Below are positions 55,493 to 63,490 of a DNA stretch of 64,000 nucleotides, one piece after another; the first letter of the stretch is position 1; each line of letters begins with the position of its first letter. Source of the DNA: Gimesia chilikensis (GTDB lineage Bacteria > Planctomycetota > Planctomycetia > Planctomycetales > Planctomycetaceae). The translations under genes were made by a program, and so were the position numbers. The notes below the pieces were generated by a model. That model had not been told where the DNA came from. It did not search any database and saw only the letters and a program-made list of their open reading frames with translations. The stretch spans positions 1,203,001 through 1,267,000 of the forward strand of contig NZ_CP036266.1 in assembly GCF_007744075.1 (NCBI RefSeq), read 5' to 3'.

Positions 55493-55829
55493 CTCTGCAG
55501 CCTTTTCTGTTGAACCAGGGGGACTTCTGGCGTTGTTTCCAGGCTGACTCCTGTGAGCGTAAGAGATCGGTGGACCACTACAGGATGTCGTCTAGGTTGT
55601 ATCAATACGGGCAGGTTGCTCCTGGGAATCAGTTACGCCTGTACCAAGGGAGGCGTCAGCGTAACAACACAGGAACCTGAATAGATCTGGATCATAAAGT
55701 CTATTCTAACCCGGTGCTGAAAATATGAAAGGCTGGAAACAGTCCGGGTTTAGATTACAGAGCACCGGGCCCCGCAGTCGAACATAATTTCATCGACAGG
55801 CGCGATGGTAACGAGTCGACATGCGACAA
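55493..55829. other. Intergenic region upstream of the hybrid kinase
   Basis: About 335 bases between two leftward genes; it should hold the kinase promoter. No gene, repeat or clear promoter was identified. Confidence 0.45.
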
Positions 55830-56402
55830 TTAGTCGCACTTCTGGATCGGCAACTGCTTCCGACAGGCGGAGAGAATCTGTCGGGACAGGGCAGGGGAGT
55901 TGACCGCGCGCGCCAGCGACAGACCGCCGAAACAGAGGGCCAGCGTTGCGAGAATTTCCTGGCGGCTGAATTCGTTGTCCGAGCGCTCCTGAAACTGCGC
56001 GACCATCCACTGGATGACCTCCTCGAACCGGGTCTTCGTCTCTGCATCCGCACGCCCCAGGTCGGACAGCAGAGGAGGGATCGAACATCCCTCCTCCACC
56101 TGTTCGCAATGCTTACTCGACAGGTACTTCTGCATGATTTCGATCAGTTGCTCCGGCGTTTCACACTCACTCAGGGCGCCGTTCATCGCTGCCTGATCTT
56201 CGATGAAAGAATGCACAAAGGCCTCGCCCAGCACGTCGGACTTTGAATTGAAATGACCATAAAACGCGCCGGAAGTCATTCCGGCGGCTTCCATGATGCC
56301 ATCTACGCCACTGCCGACGTACCCCTGTTGTTTGAACGTACGCAGGGCGGCGTCCAGAATCTTATTCCGGGAGCGTTGTTTCCGATCCGGGGGCTGGTTC
56401 AT
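55830..56402 (-). CDS. TetR-family transcriptional regulator
   Basis: The 190-residue protein begins MNQPPDRKQRSRNKILDAAL, with the TetR helix-turn-helix in GVDGIMEAAGMTSGAFYGHFNSK and a divergent ligand-binding C-terminal domain carrying several Cys (CETPEQLIEIMQKYLSSKHC read in part). I start at the ATG at 56402, where the TetR homology begins; the open frame reaches 56453 without it. The gene overlaps the end of the cupin gene by about 40 bases, so both are one transcript. The tandem operators at 56910-56939 before the cupin gene are its probable binding sites, giving autoregulation. The ligand is unknown. Confidence 0.9.
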   Translation of the reverse strand: MNQPPDRKQRSRNKILDAALRTFKQQGYVGSGVDGIMEAAGMTSGAFYGHFNSKSDVLGEAFVHSFIEDQAAMNGALSECETPEQLIEIMQKYLSSKHCEQVEEGCSIPPLLSDLGRADAETKTRFEEVIQWMVAQFQERSDNEFSRQEILATLALCFGGLSLARAVNSPALSRQILSACRKQLPIQKCD

Positions 56403-56874
56403 CTGCAGGACTCTCTTTCCAGACAATCGGGTGTTGTTCCAGGCGTTCGCCATCCAGGGTGCCGCCGGTCACACTGCTGTCCGCACGGTACTGGATCACC
56501 AGATAGTATAACGGCTCCTCGCTGTGGTTTCGCCAGACGCGCGGCACTTCAGGCGAAAGTCGAATAAAGAATCCGTCCGAAACCTCAATCAGCTCCTCCC
56601 CCGCCTGAAACTGTCCCCGGCCCTGGATCACGAAGTAAATCTCGTCGTTAGCCTGGTGGCGATGGACGAACGGCATCTCGCGGCCCGCGGGCAGTACATT
56701 GACCGACATCTCCAGCCCGTCTGAGTTCAGCAGCTTCCGTAGAAAATATTTCCCACGGACCGGCATGGGCGAATCCGGCGGCGTGAGCTTGAACCGCGTC
56801 CAGCTCTCCAGTGGGCCCGCTTCAAAGCAGTCGTAGCCGTCTCCATGCACGCTCTGATCTGTCGCTTGAATCAT
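56362..56874 (-). CDS. Cupin-domain protein
   Basis: The 170-residue protein has a single cupin barrel. Motif 1 is HRHQANDEIYFVIQG, with the H-x-H, Glu and Gly metal-binding positions present; motif 2 is diverged (LSPEVPRVWRNHSEE). It may bind a metal and a small organic acid or act as an enzyme (dioxygenase, isomerase) or a binding protein; no choice is supported. AGGAG precedes ATG. It is the first gene of the cupin-tetR operon, whose promoter is overlapped by two palindromic operators. Confidence 0.88.
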   Translation of the reverse strand: MIQATDQSVHGDGYDCFEAGPLESWTRFKLTPPDSPMPVRGKYFLRKLLNSDGLEMSVNVLPAGREMPFVHRHQANDEIYFVIQGRGQFQAGEELIEVSDGFFIRLSPEVPRVWRNHSEEPLYYLVIQYRADSSVTGGTLDGERLEQHPIVWKESPADEPAPGSETTLPE

Positions 56875-56909
56875 GATTTTCTCCTGGTGAAAGTATTTGA
56901 ATCTGTGAA

Positions 56910-56925
56910 TATAACGATCGTTATA
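56910..56925. promoter_or_regulatory. TetR operator 1
   Basis: TATAACG-AT-CGTTATA, perfect arms; the extended 18-base palindrome is ATATAACGATCGTTATAT (56909-56926). It covers the -10 region of the cupin promoter. Confidence 0.85.
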
Positions 56926-56948
56926 TAACGTTCGTTATATTTGGTCAA
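56920..56948 (-). promoter_or_regulatory. Promoter of the cupin-tetR operon
   Basis: On the - strand TTGACC (56943-56948), exactly 17 bases, then TATAAC (56920-56925), a near-consensus sigma70-type promoter. Transcription would begin near 56912, giving a leader of about 38 bases before the cupin ATG. Confidence 0.8.
56924..56939. promoter_or_regulatory. TetR operator 2
   Basis: TATAACG-TT-CGTTATA, perfect arms. Its centre is 14 bases from that of operator 1, and the two sites overlap by two bases, covering the spacer between -35 and -10. Confidence 0.85.
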
Positions 56949-57223
56949 CCCGAATTCCGGTGGTGGTATAATCCCTCTAACCCCACCAGTCGTTGTCGGA
57001 GTGAGGGGAAAAGTCTGTCGGCCCTCCGCAGAGTTCCATCACAGAGCCTGAAACCGGGCAATAAACCTGACTTCCGGTCAGACTCTTGTTTGAGTCGCTT
57101 CAGGAGATTGGTTACACTGGGGAACACTTTAATGTCGCTTACTGATTCCAGGTTTAGGGGAAGGTACGTCCGGAACCGTCCGTGGAATCGTTCAGATCCC
57201 ATATAGAAAGTCGAAACAGTCCC

Positions 57224-58720
57224 ATGATTTGTGTCAGCATCGGTCGAACCCGGCACAAAATGATGATGATGGAACATCGCTCGCTCTCCGAGAAGGGGGC
57301 CGAACTCGTTGAATTAAGGCTGGACTGGATTGCCCGGACGCCAGACGTCACGAAACTGATTAAAGACCGGCCCACCCCGGTTGTCATCACCTGCCGGCGT
57401 CCTGAAGATAAAGGACGCTGGAAGGGTTCCGAAGAACAGCGGCAGGCCCTGCTGCGAACCGCCATCGTCTCCGAAGTCGAATACGTCGACATTGAAGATG
57501 ACATCGCTGATAAGATTCCCCGCTACGGCAAAACCAAACGCATCATCAGTCATCACAACTTCGATGAGACCCCCGATAACCTCGAAGAGATTCACGAGTC
57601 GCTCTGCAAGAAAGACCCGGATATCGTCAAGCTGGTCACGATGGCCAACTCCCCCGGCGATTCGATTCGCATGCTCAAGCTGGTGGCCAGTGCCAAAGTT
57701 CCCACCGTCGGATTCTGCATGGGTGAGTACGGCGTAATCAGTCGTATTCTCTGCGGCAAGTACGGTTCTCCCTTTACGTATGCCACCTTCAGTCGCGAAC
57801 GGGAAATGGCACCGGGGCAGCTCGCCTTTTCTGAAATGACCCAGATCTACCGCTACGATCAGATCGGCCCCGAAACACCCGTCTACGGTGTGATCGGCGA
57901 TCCCATCGCCCACAGCCTGAGCCCGCTGATTCACAACATCGCCTTTCGGCACGATAAACTGGACGGCGTCTATCTGCCTTTCCGCGTTCCGAAAGACCGC
58001 CTGGAAGAGACGCTGAAGGAATTCGAGTTCCTCAACGTCCAGGGTTACAGCGTGACCATTCCGCACAAAGAAGGCGCCCTCAAGTTCGCGGGTGCCGCGG
58101 ATCAGGCCTCCCAAACCATGGGAGTGGCCAACACCCTCTATAAAGATGATAAAAACGTCTGGCAGGCCCGCAATACCGACTACGATGCCGCCCTCGACAG
58201 CATCCGGCTCGGCCTCGATCCGGAAGGTAAATCCTCCGATGATCCCATCGACGGCAAACAGGTACTGCTCCTCGGTGCAGGCGGTGTCTCGCGTGCGATT
58301 GGTGCCGGGATCATCAATGCCGGCGGTGCGTTAACGGTTACCAATCGCAGCCGGGTACGCGGCGAAAAGCTGGCCCAGGATCTCGGTTGTGCCCACACCA
58401 CCTGGGAAAACCGGGGCAGCGGACACTATGACATTCTGGTCAACGGCACCTCGGTCGGCATGCATCCGAATGTCAATGAAACGCCGTTCGCCCAGAACTT
58501 CATCCTCGATGGCATGCTGGTATTCGACACAGTTTACAATCCCGAAAATACGCTGCTGCTCAAACAGGCACGCGAGCGGGGCTGCAAAACCGTTTCCGGA
58601 ATCGAAATGTTCGTACGCCAGGCGGCAGCGCAATACAAACTGTTTACCGGTAAGGAAGCCCCCCTGGATGTGATGCGGAACACGCTTCGCAAGGGGATTT
58701 CTGCGGTCGCGAAACTCTAA
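57224..58720 (+). CDS. aroDE: Fused 3-dehydroquinate dehydratase / shikimate dehydrogenase
   Basis: A 498-residue bifunctional enzyme for steps three and four of the shikimate pathway. Residues ~1-210 form a type I dehydroquinase, with the catalytic H111 (SHHNFDETP) and Schiff-base K136 (DIVKLVTMA). Residues ~215-498 form AroE, with the shikimate loop VYGVIGDPIAHSLSPLIHN, the NADP-binding LLLGAGGVSRAIGAGI and NRSRVRGEKLA. I prefer the ATG at 57224 since MICVSIGRTRH is the start of the dehydroquinase fold; a GTG at 57182 is possible. aroK follows 12 bases later. The same fusion is known from plants and chlamydiae. Confidence 0.95.
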   Translation: MICVSIGRTRHKMMMMEHRSLSEKGAELVELRLDWIARTPDVTKLIKDRPTPVVITCRRPEDKGRWKGSEEQRQALLRTAIVSEVEYVDIEDDIADKIPRYGKTKRIISHHNFDETPDNLEEIHESLCKKDPDIVKLVTMANSPGDSIRMLKLVASAKVPTVGFCMGEYGVISRILCGKYGSPFTYATFSREREMAPGQLAFSEMTQIYRYDQIGPETPVYGVIGDPIAHSLSPLIHNIAFRHDKLDGVYLPFRVPKDRLEETLKEFEFLNVQGYSVTIPHKEGALKFAGAADQASQTMGVANTLYKDDKNVWQARNTDYDAALDSIRLGLDPEGKSSDDPIDGKQVLLLGAGGVSRAIGAGIINAGGALTVTNRSRVRGEKLAQDLGCAHTTWENRGSGHYDILVNGTSVGMHPNVNETPFAQNFILDGMLVFDTVYNPENTLLLKQARERGCKTVSGIEMFVRQAAAQYKLFTGKEAPLDVMRNTLRKGISAVAKL

Positions 58721-58732
58721 GGAACGCCTGGC

Positions 58733-59260
58733 ATGTCCCTGATCACCCTGATTGGCTACCGAGGCAGCGGCAAGAGCAGCGTCGCCGCCCCCCTGGCCGA
58801 ACAACGCGGTTATAACTGGATCGACGCCGACGATGAAATCGAACGCGTCGCCGGGAAAACCATCGCCGAGATCTTCGCCGAGGGAGGCGAACCCCACTTT
58901 CGCCAGATCGAACGGTCGGTCATGCAGCAACTGCTCTCCGGCGATCAACGCGTGATCGCCGCGGGAGGCGGTGCGATCCTGAATGACCAGACCCGCGCGG
59001 AAATGAAACAGGCCGGTCCGGTGATCTGGCTCAAAGCAGACGCCGCCGACCTCATCCAGCGAATCGACGGCGACAGCACAACCGGCAGTCGGCGTCCGGC
59101 GCTCACCGCCAGCAACTCGCAGCTCGAAGAAGTCGAGACCCTGCTCGCACAACGCGATCCCTTCTATCGCGATGCCGCCACCCTCACCATCGAGACCGGC
59201 GGCAAAACGGTCACAGAAATCGTCGCTGAAATTATCGCCGCCCTGGATGCCGATTCTTAA
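58733..59260 (+). CDS. aroK: Shikimate kinase
   Basis: Phosphorylates shikimate, the step after AroE. The 175-residue protein has the P-loop GYRGSGKSSVAAPLA (~7-21), DADDEIE for the substrate Asp, GEPHFRQIER for the substrate Arg, AAGGGAIL and the lid Arg near SRRPALT. It lies 12 bases after aroDE, forming a compact aromatic amino acid operon. Confidence 0.95.
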   Translation: MSLITLIGYRGSGKSSVAAPLAEQRGYNWIDADDEIERVAGKTIAEIFAEGGEPHFRQIERSVMQQLLSGDQRVIAAGGGAILNDQTRAEMKQAGPVIWLKADAADLIQRIDGDSTTGSRRPALTASNSQLEEVETLLAQRDPFYRDAATLTIETGGKTVTEIVAEIIAALDADS

Positions 59261-59284
59261 TCCACAACGAAAGCATTTCCGATC

Positions 59285-60562
59285 ATGACCCCCTTTGGTA
59301 TCAATCCTTACCTGATGCTGACACTGCTGTTCCTGCTGGGAACCGCACTGGGGCGGATCATCAACCTCTGCATCGAGGAAATTCCCCGCGAGGAAAAAGT
59401 GGGGGCCGCCTGGAAACGGGTCTTCCGTCGCATGCGGCACCTCGGCTCCCGCTATCATCTGCCCCTCATCGGGGTCTATCTCACGCGGTCGAAAAACTCG
59501 AATTATTCCTACCGCCGCTCGCACCGAGAAGCACTCGTGGAACTGTTGAACGGCGTGATTTTCGTACTGCTCTACTGCGCCGAAGTTCCCCTGGGAGCCG
59601 GCGCACTGCTCCAGGACAGCGGCCTCTTTTCCTCCTATGCACCCGACCTGGTGACCGTCGATTCCTGGCTCTCTCCCGCGGGACTGCTCAACCTGCGTTA
59701 CTTCTATCACCTGGTGCTGATCGAATCCCTGATGATCGCCACCTTTATCGACTTCGATCACAAAATCATCCCCGATGGCTGTACCATGCCCGCCCTGTTT
59801 GTGGGGGTGGTCGGCGCGTTTGTCTTCGGAGTACTCTACCTGGTGCCGGTCTGGTTTCAGGAGCCTTCGGTGGTCCGCCTGTTCGGAGTTTATTTCCCGG
59901 AAGATTATCGGCACCACTTCATTGTCGAAAAGATTCCGCAGTGGGTCGTCACCTATCCGCACCTGCACGGGCTGGCCGTCAGTCTGGTAGGGCTCGTGGT
60001 GGGCGGCGGTGTCGTCTGGGCCGTCCGCGTCATCGGTCAATGGACGTTACGCCAGGAAGCGATGGGCTTCGGCGACGTCATTCTGATGGCCGTCATCGGC
60101 AGCTTCCTGGGCTGGCAGGCGACGGTCACCGTATTTGTGATTTCCCCCCTGTGTGCCCTCCTGGTGGTGGCCGTTTCCATCTTCTTCAAGCTCTCGCGCG
60201 AGATTCCCTTTGGGCCTTACCTCAGCCTGGGAGCGTTGCTCGTCCTGCTCGGCTGGCCAAAAATCTGGCCGCTTGCCGAACGCATCTGCCATCTGGGACC
60301 GCTGCTGCCCATCCTCGCACTATTGATGATGGTCCTGCTGACGGTTTGCCTGTTGTTTACCCAGTTCATCAAATGGATCCTGGGCATCCCCCTCTACTGG
60401 CAGGACGAATGGGTCGAGGAATGGACGTCTGCCGACCAGCTGACCTACCAGTCGGGCGAGAATGTCAACGAAACCCAGGGCCGCTGGGATCTCAACACAA
60501 ACAACCACACCCGGGCCGGACGGGGAACGCAACACTACCACCAGTGGAAAAACGGCCGGTAA
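59285..60562 (+). CDS. Prepilin peptidase (A24 family) lacking zinc cysteines
   Basis: The 425-residue multi-helix membrane protein has the two aspartates of type IV prepilin peptidases: FIDFDHKIIPDGCTMP and MGFGDVILMAVIGSFLGW. These enzymes remove prepilin leaders at the inner membrane. The N-terminal cytoplasmic domain retains the outline LPLIGVYLTRSKNSNYSYRR...ALVELLNG but has none of the usual four CxxC cysteines, and an unusual hydrophilic loop of about 60 residues follows helix IV. The C-terminal ~65 residues are polar and cytoplasmic. It follows aroK by 24 bases; no pilin gene is nearby. Confidence 0.85.
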   Translation: MTPFGINPYLMLTLLFLLGTALGRIINLCIEEIPREEKVGAAWKRVFRRMRHLGSRYHLPLIGVYLTRSKNSNYSYRRSHREALVELLNGVIFVLLYCAEVPLGAGALLQDSGLFSSYAPDLVTVDSWLSPAGLLNLRYFYHLVLIESLMIATFIDFDHKIIPDGCTMPALFVGVVGAFVFGVLYLVPVWFQEPSVVRLFGVYFPEDYRHHFIVEKIPQWVVTYPHLHGLAVSLVGLVVGGGVVWAVRVIGQWTLRQEAMGFGDVILMAVIGSFLGWQATVTVFVISPLCALLVVAVSIFFKLSREIPFGPYLSLGALLVLLGWPKIWPLAERICHLGPLLPILALLMMVLLTVCLLFTQFIKWILGIPLYWQDEWVEEWTSADQLTYQSGENVNETQGRWDLNTNNHTRAGRGTQHYHQWKNGR

Positions 60563-60673
60563 CTCAACTGGGAGAACTGTTGTCTCAGAAAACCAACCCT
60601 CGAGAACGGCCAGGATAACTCATGAGTTTCGGCTTGGGTTCATCGTACGGTTCTACGATGTAATAAATAGAGA

Positions 60674-61135
60674 CTATTCCAGTGTATAATTCTTCCGGTC
60701 GCCGATTGGGTCAATGGCGAGCGTTATCCCGTTCGTTTCCGGAGCAAATGTGACGGTCGCCTGTAATGGATCGCACATAATGTCCGTTTGCAGAAAGGAA
60801 CAAGCGGGATCGTCTTCTTCGGTTTCTTCTAAATTCTTTGATTTCAAGACCCCTTTTTTAAAACGGGTCATCCAAACGTCGGGCAGTGCGCGAACAGTCC
60901 ACTCTCTTTCTGATCCGTTACCAGGAGAAGCCATCACCCAGTAACCTTCTTCATCTTCGTAGAAACGTGCGGGAGCGCGAACTAACTGAGCTGCCTCCTC
61001 TAACTGGCTTCTCGCAACAAGTGCGCAAAATCTTTCAACAGGATTGCCGTCTGTGGTTGGTGAAATACTGGTTTCATCAGGGGTGCAGCTAAAGAGCGAC
61101 AATAAGACGATGCTTGCCGCATATCGGAAATTCAT
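60674..61135 (-). CDS. Predicted lipoprotein of unknown function
   Basis: The 153-residue product has a short signal with a lipobox (LLSLFSC, Cys at ~17) and an otherwise polar sequence including RAPARFYEDEEGYWVMASPG. I start at the ATG at 61135, where the signal begins; the open frame runs on to 61444 without sense. Its DNA is AT-richer than the aro and his genes on either side, suggesting a different origin. No family recognised. Confidence 0.6.
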   Translation of the reverse strand: MNFRYAASIVLLSLFSCTPDETSISPTTDGNPVERFCALVARSQLEEAAQLVRAPARFYEDEEGYWVMASPGNGSEREWTVRALPDVWMTRFKKGVLKSKNLEETEEDDPACSFLQTDIMCDPLQATVTFAPETNGITLAIDPIGDRKNYTLE

Positions 61136-61181
61136 AGTTTCGATTCCAACATATGGTGATCCGCTATTTTGAATAGACACG

Positions 61182-61700
61182 TCAATCTGGCTGGTGATCA
61201 TCGTGTCGTTTGATCTGGCGAATGTATTCAGACTCAGAACCATCCCATCCGCATTGAGAGCAGGTCTTCTGAGAAAAGATGTGATCACAGTTAGAGTAGC
61301 CATAAAGATAGTGAGCACACTCGGGGCATAGTCCGTCCATCTGTGATGCGGAGCCAAAAAACAATGATCTACATTCAGCACATTTTTTAGCGGCTGGTTC
61401 CATCTCGGGAGGGTTTGCCAAATCCGGTCTGTCTGCAACGCCATAAAATCGTATGTTGGTGTTGCCCTGATCTGACGATTCGAGGAAGCGAATGACCCCC
61501 GTTACGGTTTCTGTAAGTTGAAGCGAAAATACGTCCGATTCTGAGATAGAAATGCAAGATGCTGGAATCAGTGTTCCGTACCACAATGCAGCGGAATCCG
61601 GTTGAGTGGTTGATTGCGCACGGAACTTCACATCCACAACAGTGAGTTCAGCGAACACCCCACCCGTGTCTCGAAGTAATTTGCAATCGGTGAATATCAT
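61182..61700 (-). CDS. Zinc-ribbon-containing protein of unknown function
   Basis: The 172-residue product has an N-terminal ~95-residue beta-rich part and a C-terminal region with paired cysteines C107/C110, C125/C128 and C138/C147/C150 (KKCAECRSLFF, GLCPECAHY, KTCSQCGW), which look like one or two zinc ribbons. No catalytic site is evident. It is transcribed toward the small lipoprotein gene 46 bases away, and both lie in an AT-richer stretch. Confidence 0.6.
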   Translation of the reverse strand: MIFTDCKLLRDTGGVFAELTVVDVKFRAQSTTQPDSAALWYGTLIPASCISISESDVFSLQLTETVTGVIRFLESSDQGNTNIRFYGVADRPDLANPPEMEPAAKKCAECRSLFFGSASQMDGLCPECAHYLYGYSNCDHIFSQKTCSQCGWDGSESEYIRQIKRHDDHQPD

Positions 61701-62036
61701 GAAGCCGACTCGTGTAATTTTTGATGGACCTTTTATGATTCAGCCTCAATCTAACACCATTATGTATAGTGTCAACTAAAATTCACCTGGGCTGATCTCC
61801 ACGGCAATTTGATTCATCCGGCTCTGGCATGGCAGCCGTTGCTGGTCCCCTCCGCACCGTCCGGATCAGGCAGTCTGGCACACGCCATTTACAATACAGG
61901 GCATTTTTGCGGGCATCATTCACAAAAACGGTTCGAGAGACTAGAATCGGTCGCAAATATAGAACTTTAGTGTGCCAGACGTGTCATTTCAGCGTCAATG
62001 TACGCATGAAATTGAGAACTTAGCCTGGAAGGCATT
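61701..62036. other. Region upstream of hisH with long inverted repeat
   Basis: About 335 bases without a gene. GTCTGGCACAC (61873-61883) and its exact complement (61970-61980) are 86 bases apart. The hisH promoter should lie here. Confidence 0.55.
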
Positions 62037-62642
62037 ATGATTACAATTGTCGACTACGGAATGGGAAATCTGCGGAGCGTCCAGAAGGCCTTTGAAAAGG
62101 TGGGCGCGGAAGCACAGATCTGCACAAACCCCGAGGAAATCGCGAAAGCCTCCAAACTGATTCTGCCCGGCGTAGGCGCCTTTCGCGATGCGATCCAGGC
62201 CCTCAAGGATCAGAACCTGGTGGAACCGATTCTGGAACACGCCAACTCGGGCAAACCCTTTCTCGGCATCTGCCTCGGGCTGCAGCTCCTGTTCGATGTG
62301 AGTTACGAAGACGGCGAATACGAGGGGCTGGGCATCATTCCCGGCAAGGTGGTCCGCTTTCAGGATCAGCCCGGTCTGAAGATCCCCCACATGGGCTGGA
62401 ACCAGATCGACGCCACTCGACCGCATCCCCTGCTGGCCGGCATTCCCGAGCACGAACACTTTTACTTCGTTCACAGCTACTATGTGGCCCCCGATAATGA
62501 CGACGACGTTGCCGCCTGGACGGATTACGGCTGTCGCTTCGCCTCGATGGTCGCTCGCGACAATCTGGTCGCCTGCCAGTTTCACCCCGAGAAAAGCCAG
62601 AACGCCGGCCTGAAACTGCTGCAGAACTTCGCTGCGTTTTAA
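62037..62642 (+). CDS. hisH: Imidazole glycerol phosphate synthase, glutaminase subunit
   Basis: HisH supplies ammonia to HisF in histidine synthesis. The 201-residue protein has the nucleophile C79 in [13 protein letters not shown] and the partner residues H183 and E185 in [20 protein letters not shown] is the family N-terminus. hisA follows by 50 bases; hisF is not in the window. The ribosome site (TGGAAGG) fits. Confidence 0.96.
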   Translation: MITIVDYGMGNLRSVQKAFEKVGAEAQICTNPEEIAKASKLILPGVGAFRDAIQALKDQNLVEPILEHANSGKPFLGICLGLQLLFDVSYEDGEYEGLGIIPGKVVRFQDQPGLKIPHMGWNQIDATRPHPLLAGIPEHEHFYFVHSYYVAPDNDDDVAAWTDYGCRFASMVARDNLVACQFHPEKSQNAGLKLLQNFAAF

Positions 62643-62692
62643 TTCGACACCATCCGAAATAAGTATCAGAAAAATAGAAAGTCAGCTCAGCT

Positions 62693-63433
62693 ATGGAAAT
62701 TCTGCCCGCCATCGATATCCGGGGAGGCAAATGTGTGCGTCTGCGACAAGGCGATTACGGACAGGAGACCATCTTCGGCGACGATCCCACCGAAATGGCC
62801 CGCCGCTGGGCTGACGGCGGCGCACAGCGTCTGCATCTGGTCGACCTCGATGGCGCTAAAGCCGGTCAGCCCGTGAATCACGAAGTCGTCCGCAAGATTG
62901 TCGAAGCCGTTTCCGTTCCCTGCCAGATGGGGGGCGGCATTCGCGACGAAGCCTCCATTAAGCTGATGCTGGACGACGTTGGTATCGACCGCGTCATCGT
63001 CGGCACCCAGGCACTCAAAGATCCCCAGTGGTTCAAAGAGATGGCAACCCGTTATCCGGGGCGGCTGGCACTCGGTCTCGACGCCCGCGACTCCAAAGTC
63101 GCCACCGAAGGCTGGCTCGATGTCTCTGAAACCTCGGCCATCGACCTGGCGAAAGAATACGTGGGCGTGGAACTGGCCGCAGTGATCTACACCAACATCG
63201 CCAACGACGGCATGATGCAGGGCGTCGATGAAGGGACCATCCAGGATATGATCGCGCTGGCCGAACTCGGTCTCCCCGTGATCGCTTCCGGCGGTGTGAC
63301 GACCCTCGACGATGTCACCCGCCTGGCCGAAGTCAGCCGCACACAACCCAGGCTGGTCGGCGCAATCATCGGCCGTGCCCTTTACGAAGGGACGATCGCG
63401 GTTCCCGATGCCATCGCTGCTGCGACTCCTTAA
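62693..63433 (+). CDS. hisA: ProFAR isomerase (HisA)
   Basis: Phosphoribosylformimino-5-aminoimidazole carboxamide ribotide isomerase of histidine synthesis. The 246-residue TIM barrel starts [20 protein letters not shown], with the first catalytic Asp, and has [14 protein letters not shown] (phosphate site), [14 protein letters not shown] (second Asp) and [13 protein letters not shown]. It follows hisH by 50 bases in the same direction, in the order typical of his operons. Confidence 0.96.
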   Translation: MEILPAIDIRGGKCVRLRQGDYGQETIFGDDPTEMARRWADGGAQRLHLVDLDGAKAGQPVNHEVVRKIVEAVSVPCQMGGGIRDEASIKLMLDDVGIDRVIVGTQALKDPQWFKEMATRYPGRLALGLDARDSKVATEGWLDVSETSAIDLAKEYVGVELAAVIYTNIANDGMMQGVDEGTIQDMIALAELGLPVIASGGVTTLDDVTRLAEVSRTQPRLVGAIIGRALYEGTIAVPDAIAAATP

Positions 63434-63490
63434 CATGCCGCGACCGCTTGAGTGGGAATGCCGGGGCCCGGCGGACAGGAATCACTGCAA

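Larger units (their letters stand above)
56875..57223. other. Divergent control region between cupin-tetR and aroDE
   Basis: About 350 bases. The cupin promoter and operators occupy 56909-56948. The rest, to 57223, has no gene I trust and should contain the aroDE promoter. Confidence 0.6.

Noticed and set aside
58331-60040. 569-residue antisense frame over aroDE, aroK and the peptidase gene
   Set aside because: It crosses three real genes and has no recognisable domain.
61750-61785. dif-like sequence around ATTATGTATAGTGT
   Set aside because: Only a partial, imperfect palindrome; it does not match the XerC/XerD arms well enough.
61829-62023. 64-residue open frame before hisH
   Set aside because: No ribosome site or family similarity, and it spans the inverted repeat; more likely upstream control DNA.
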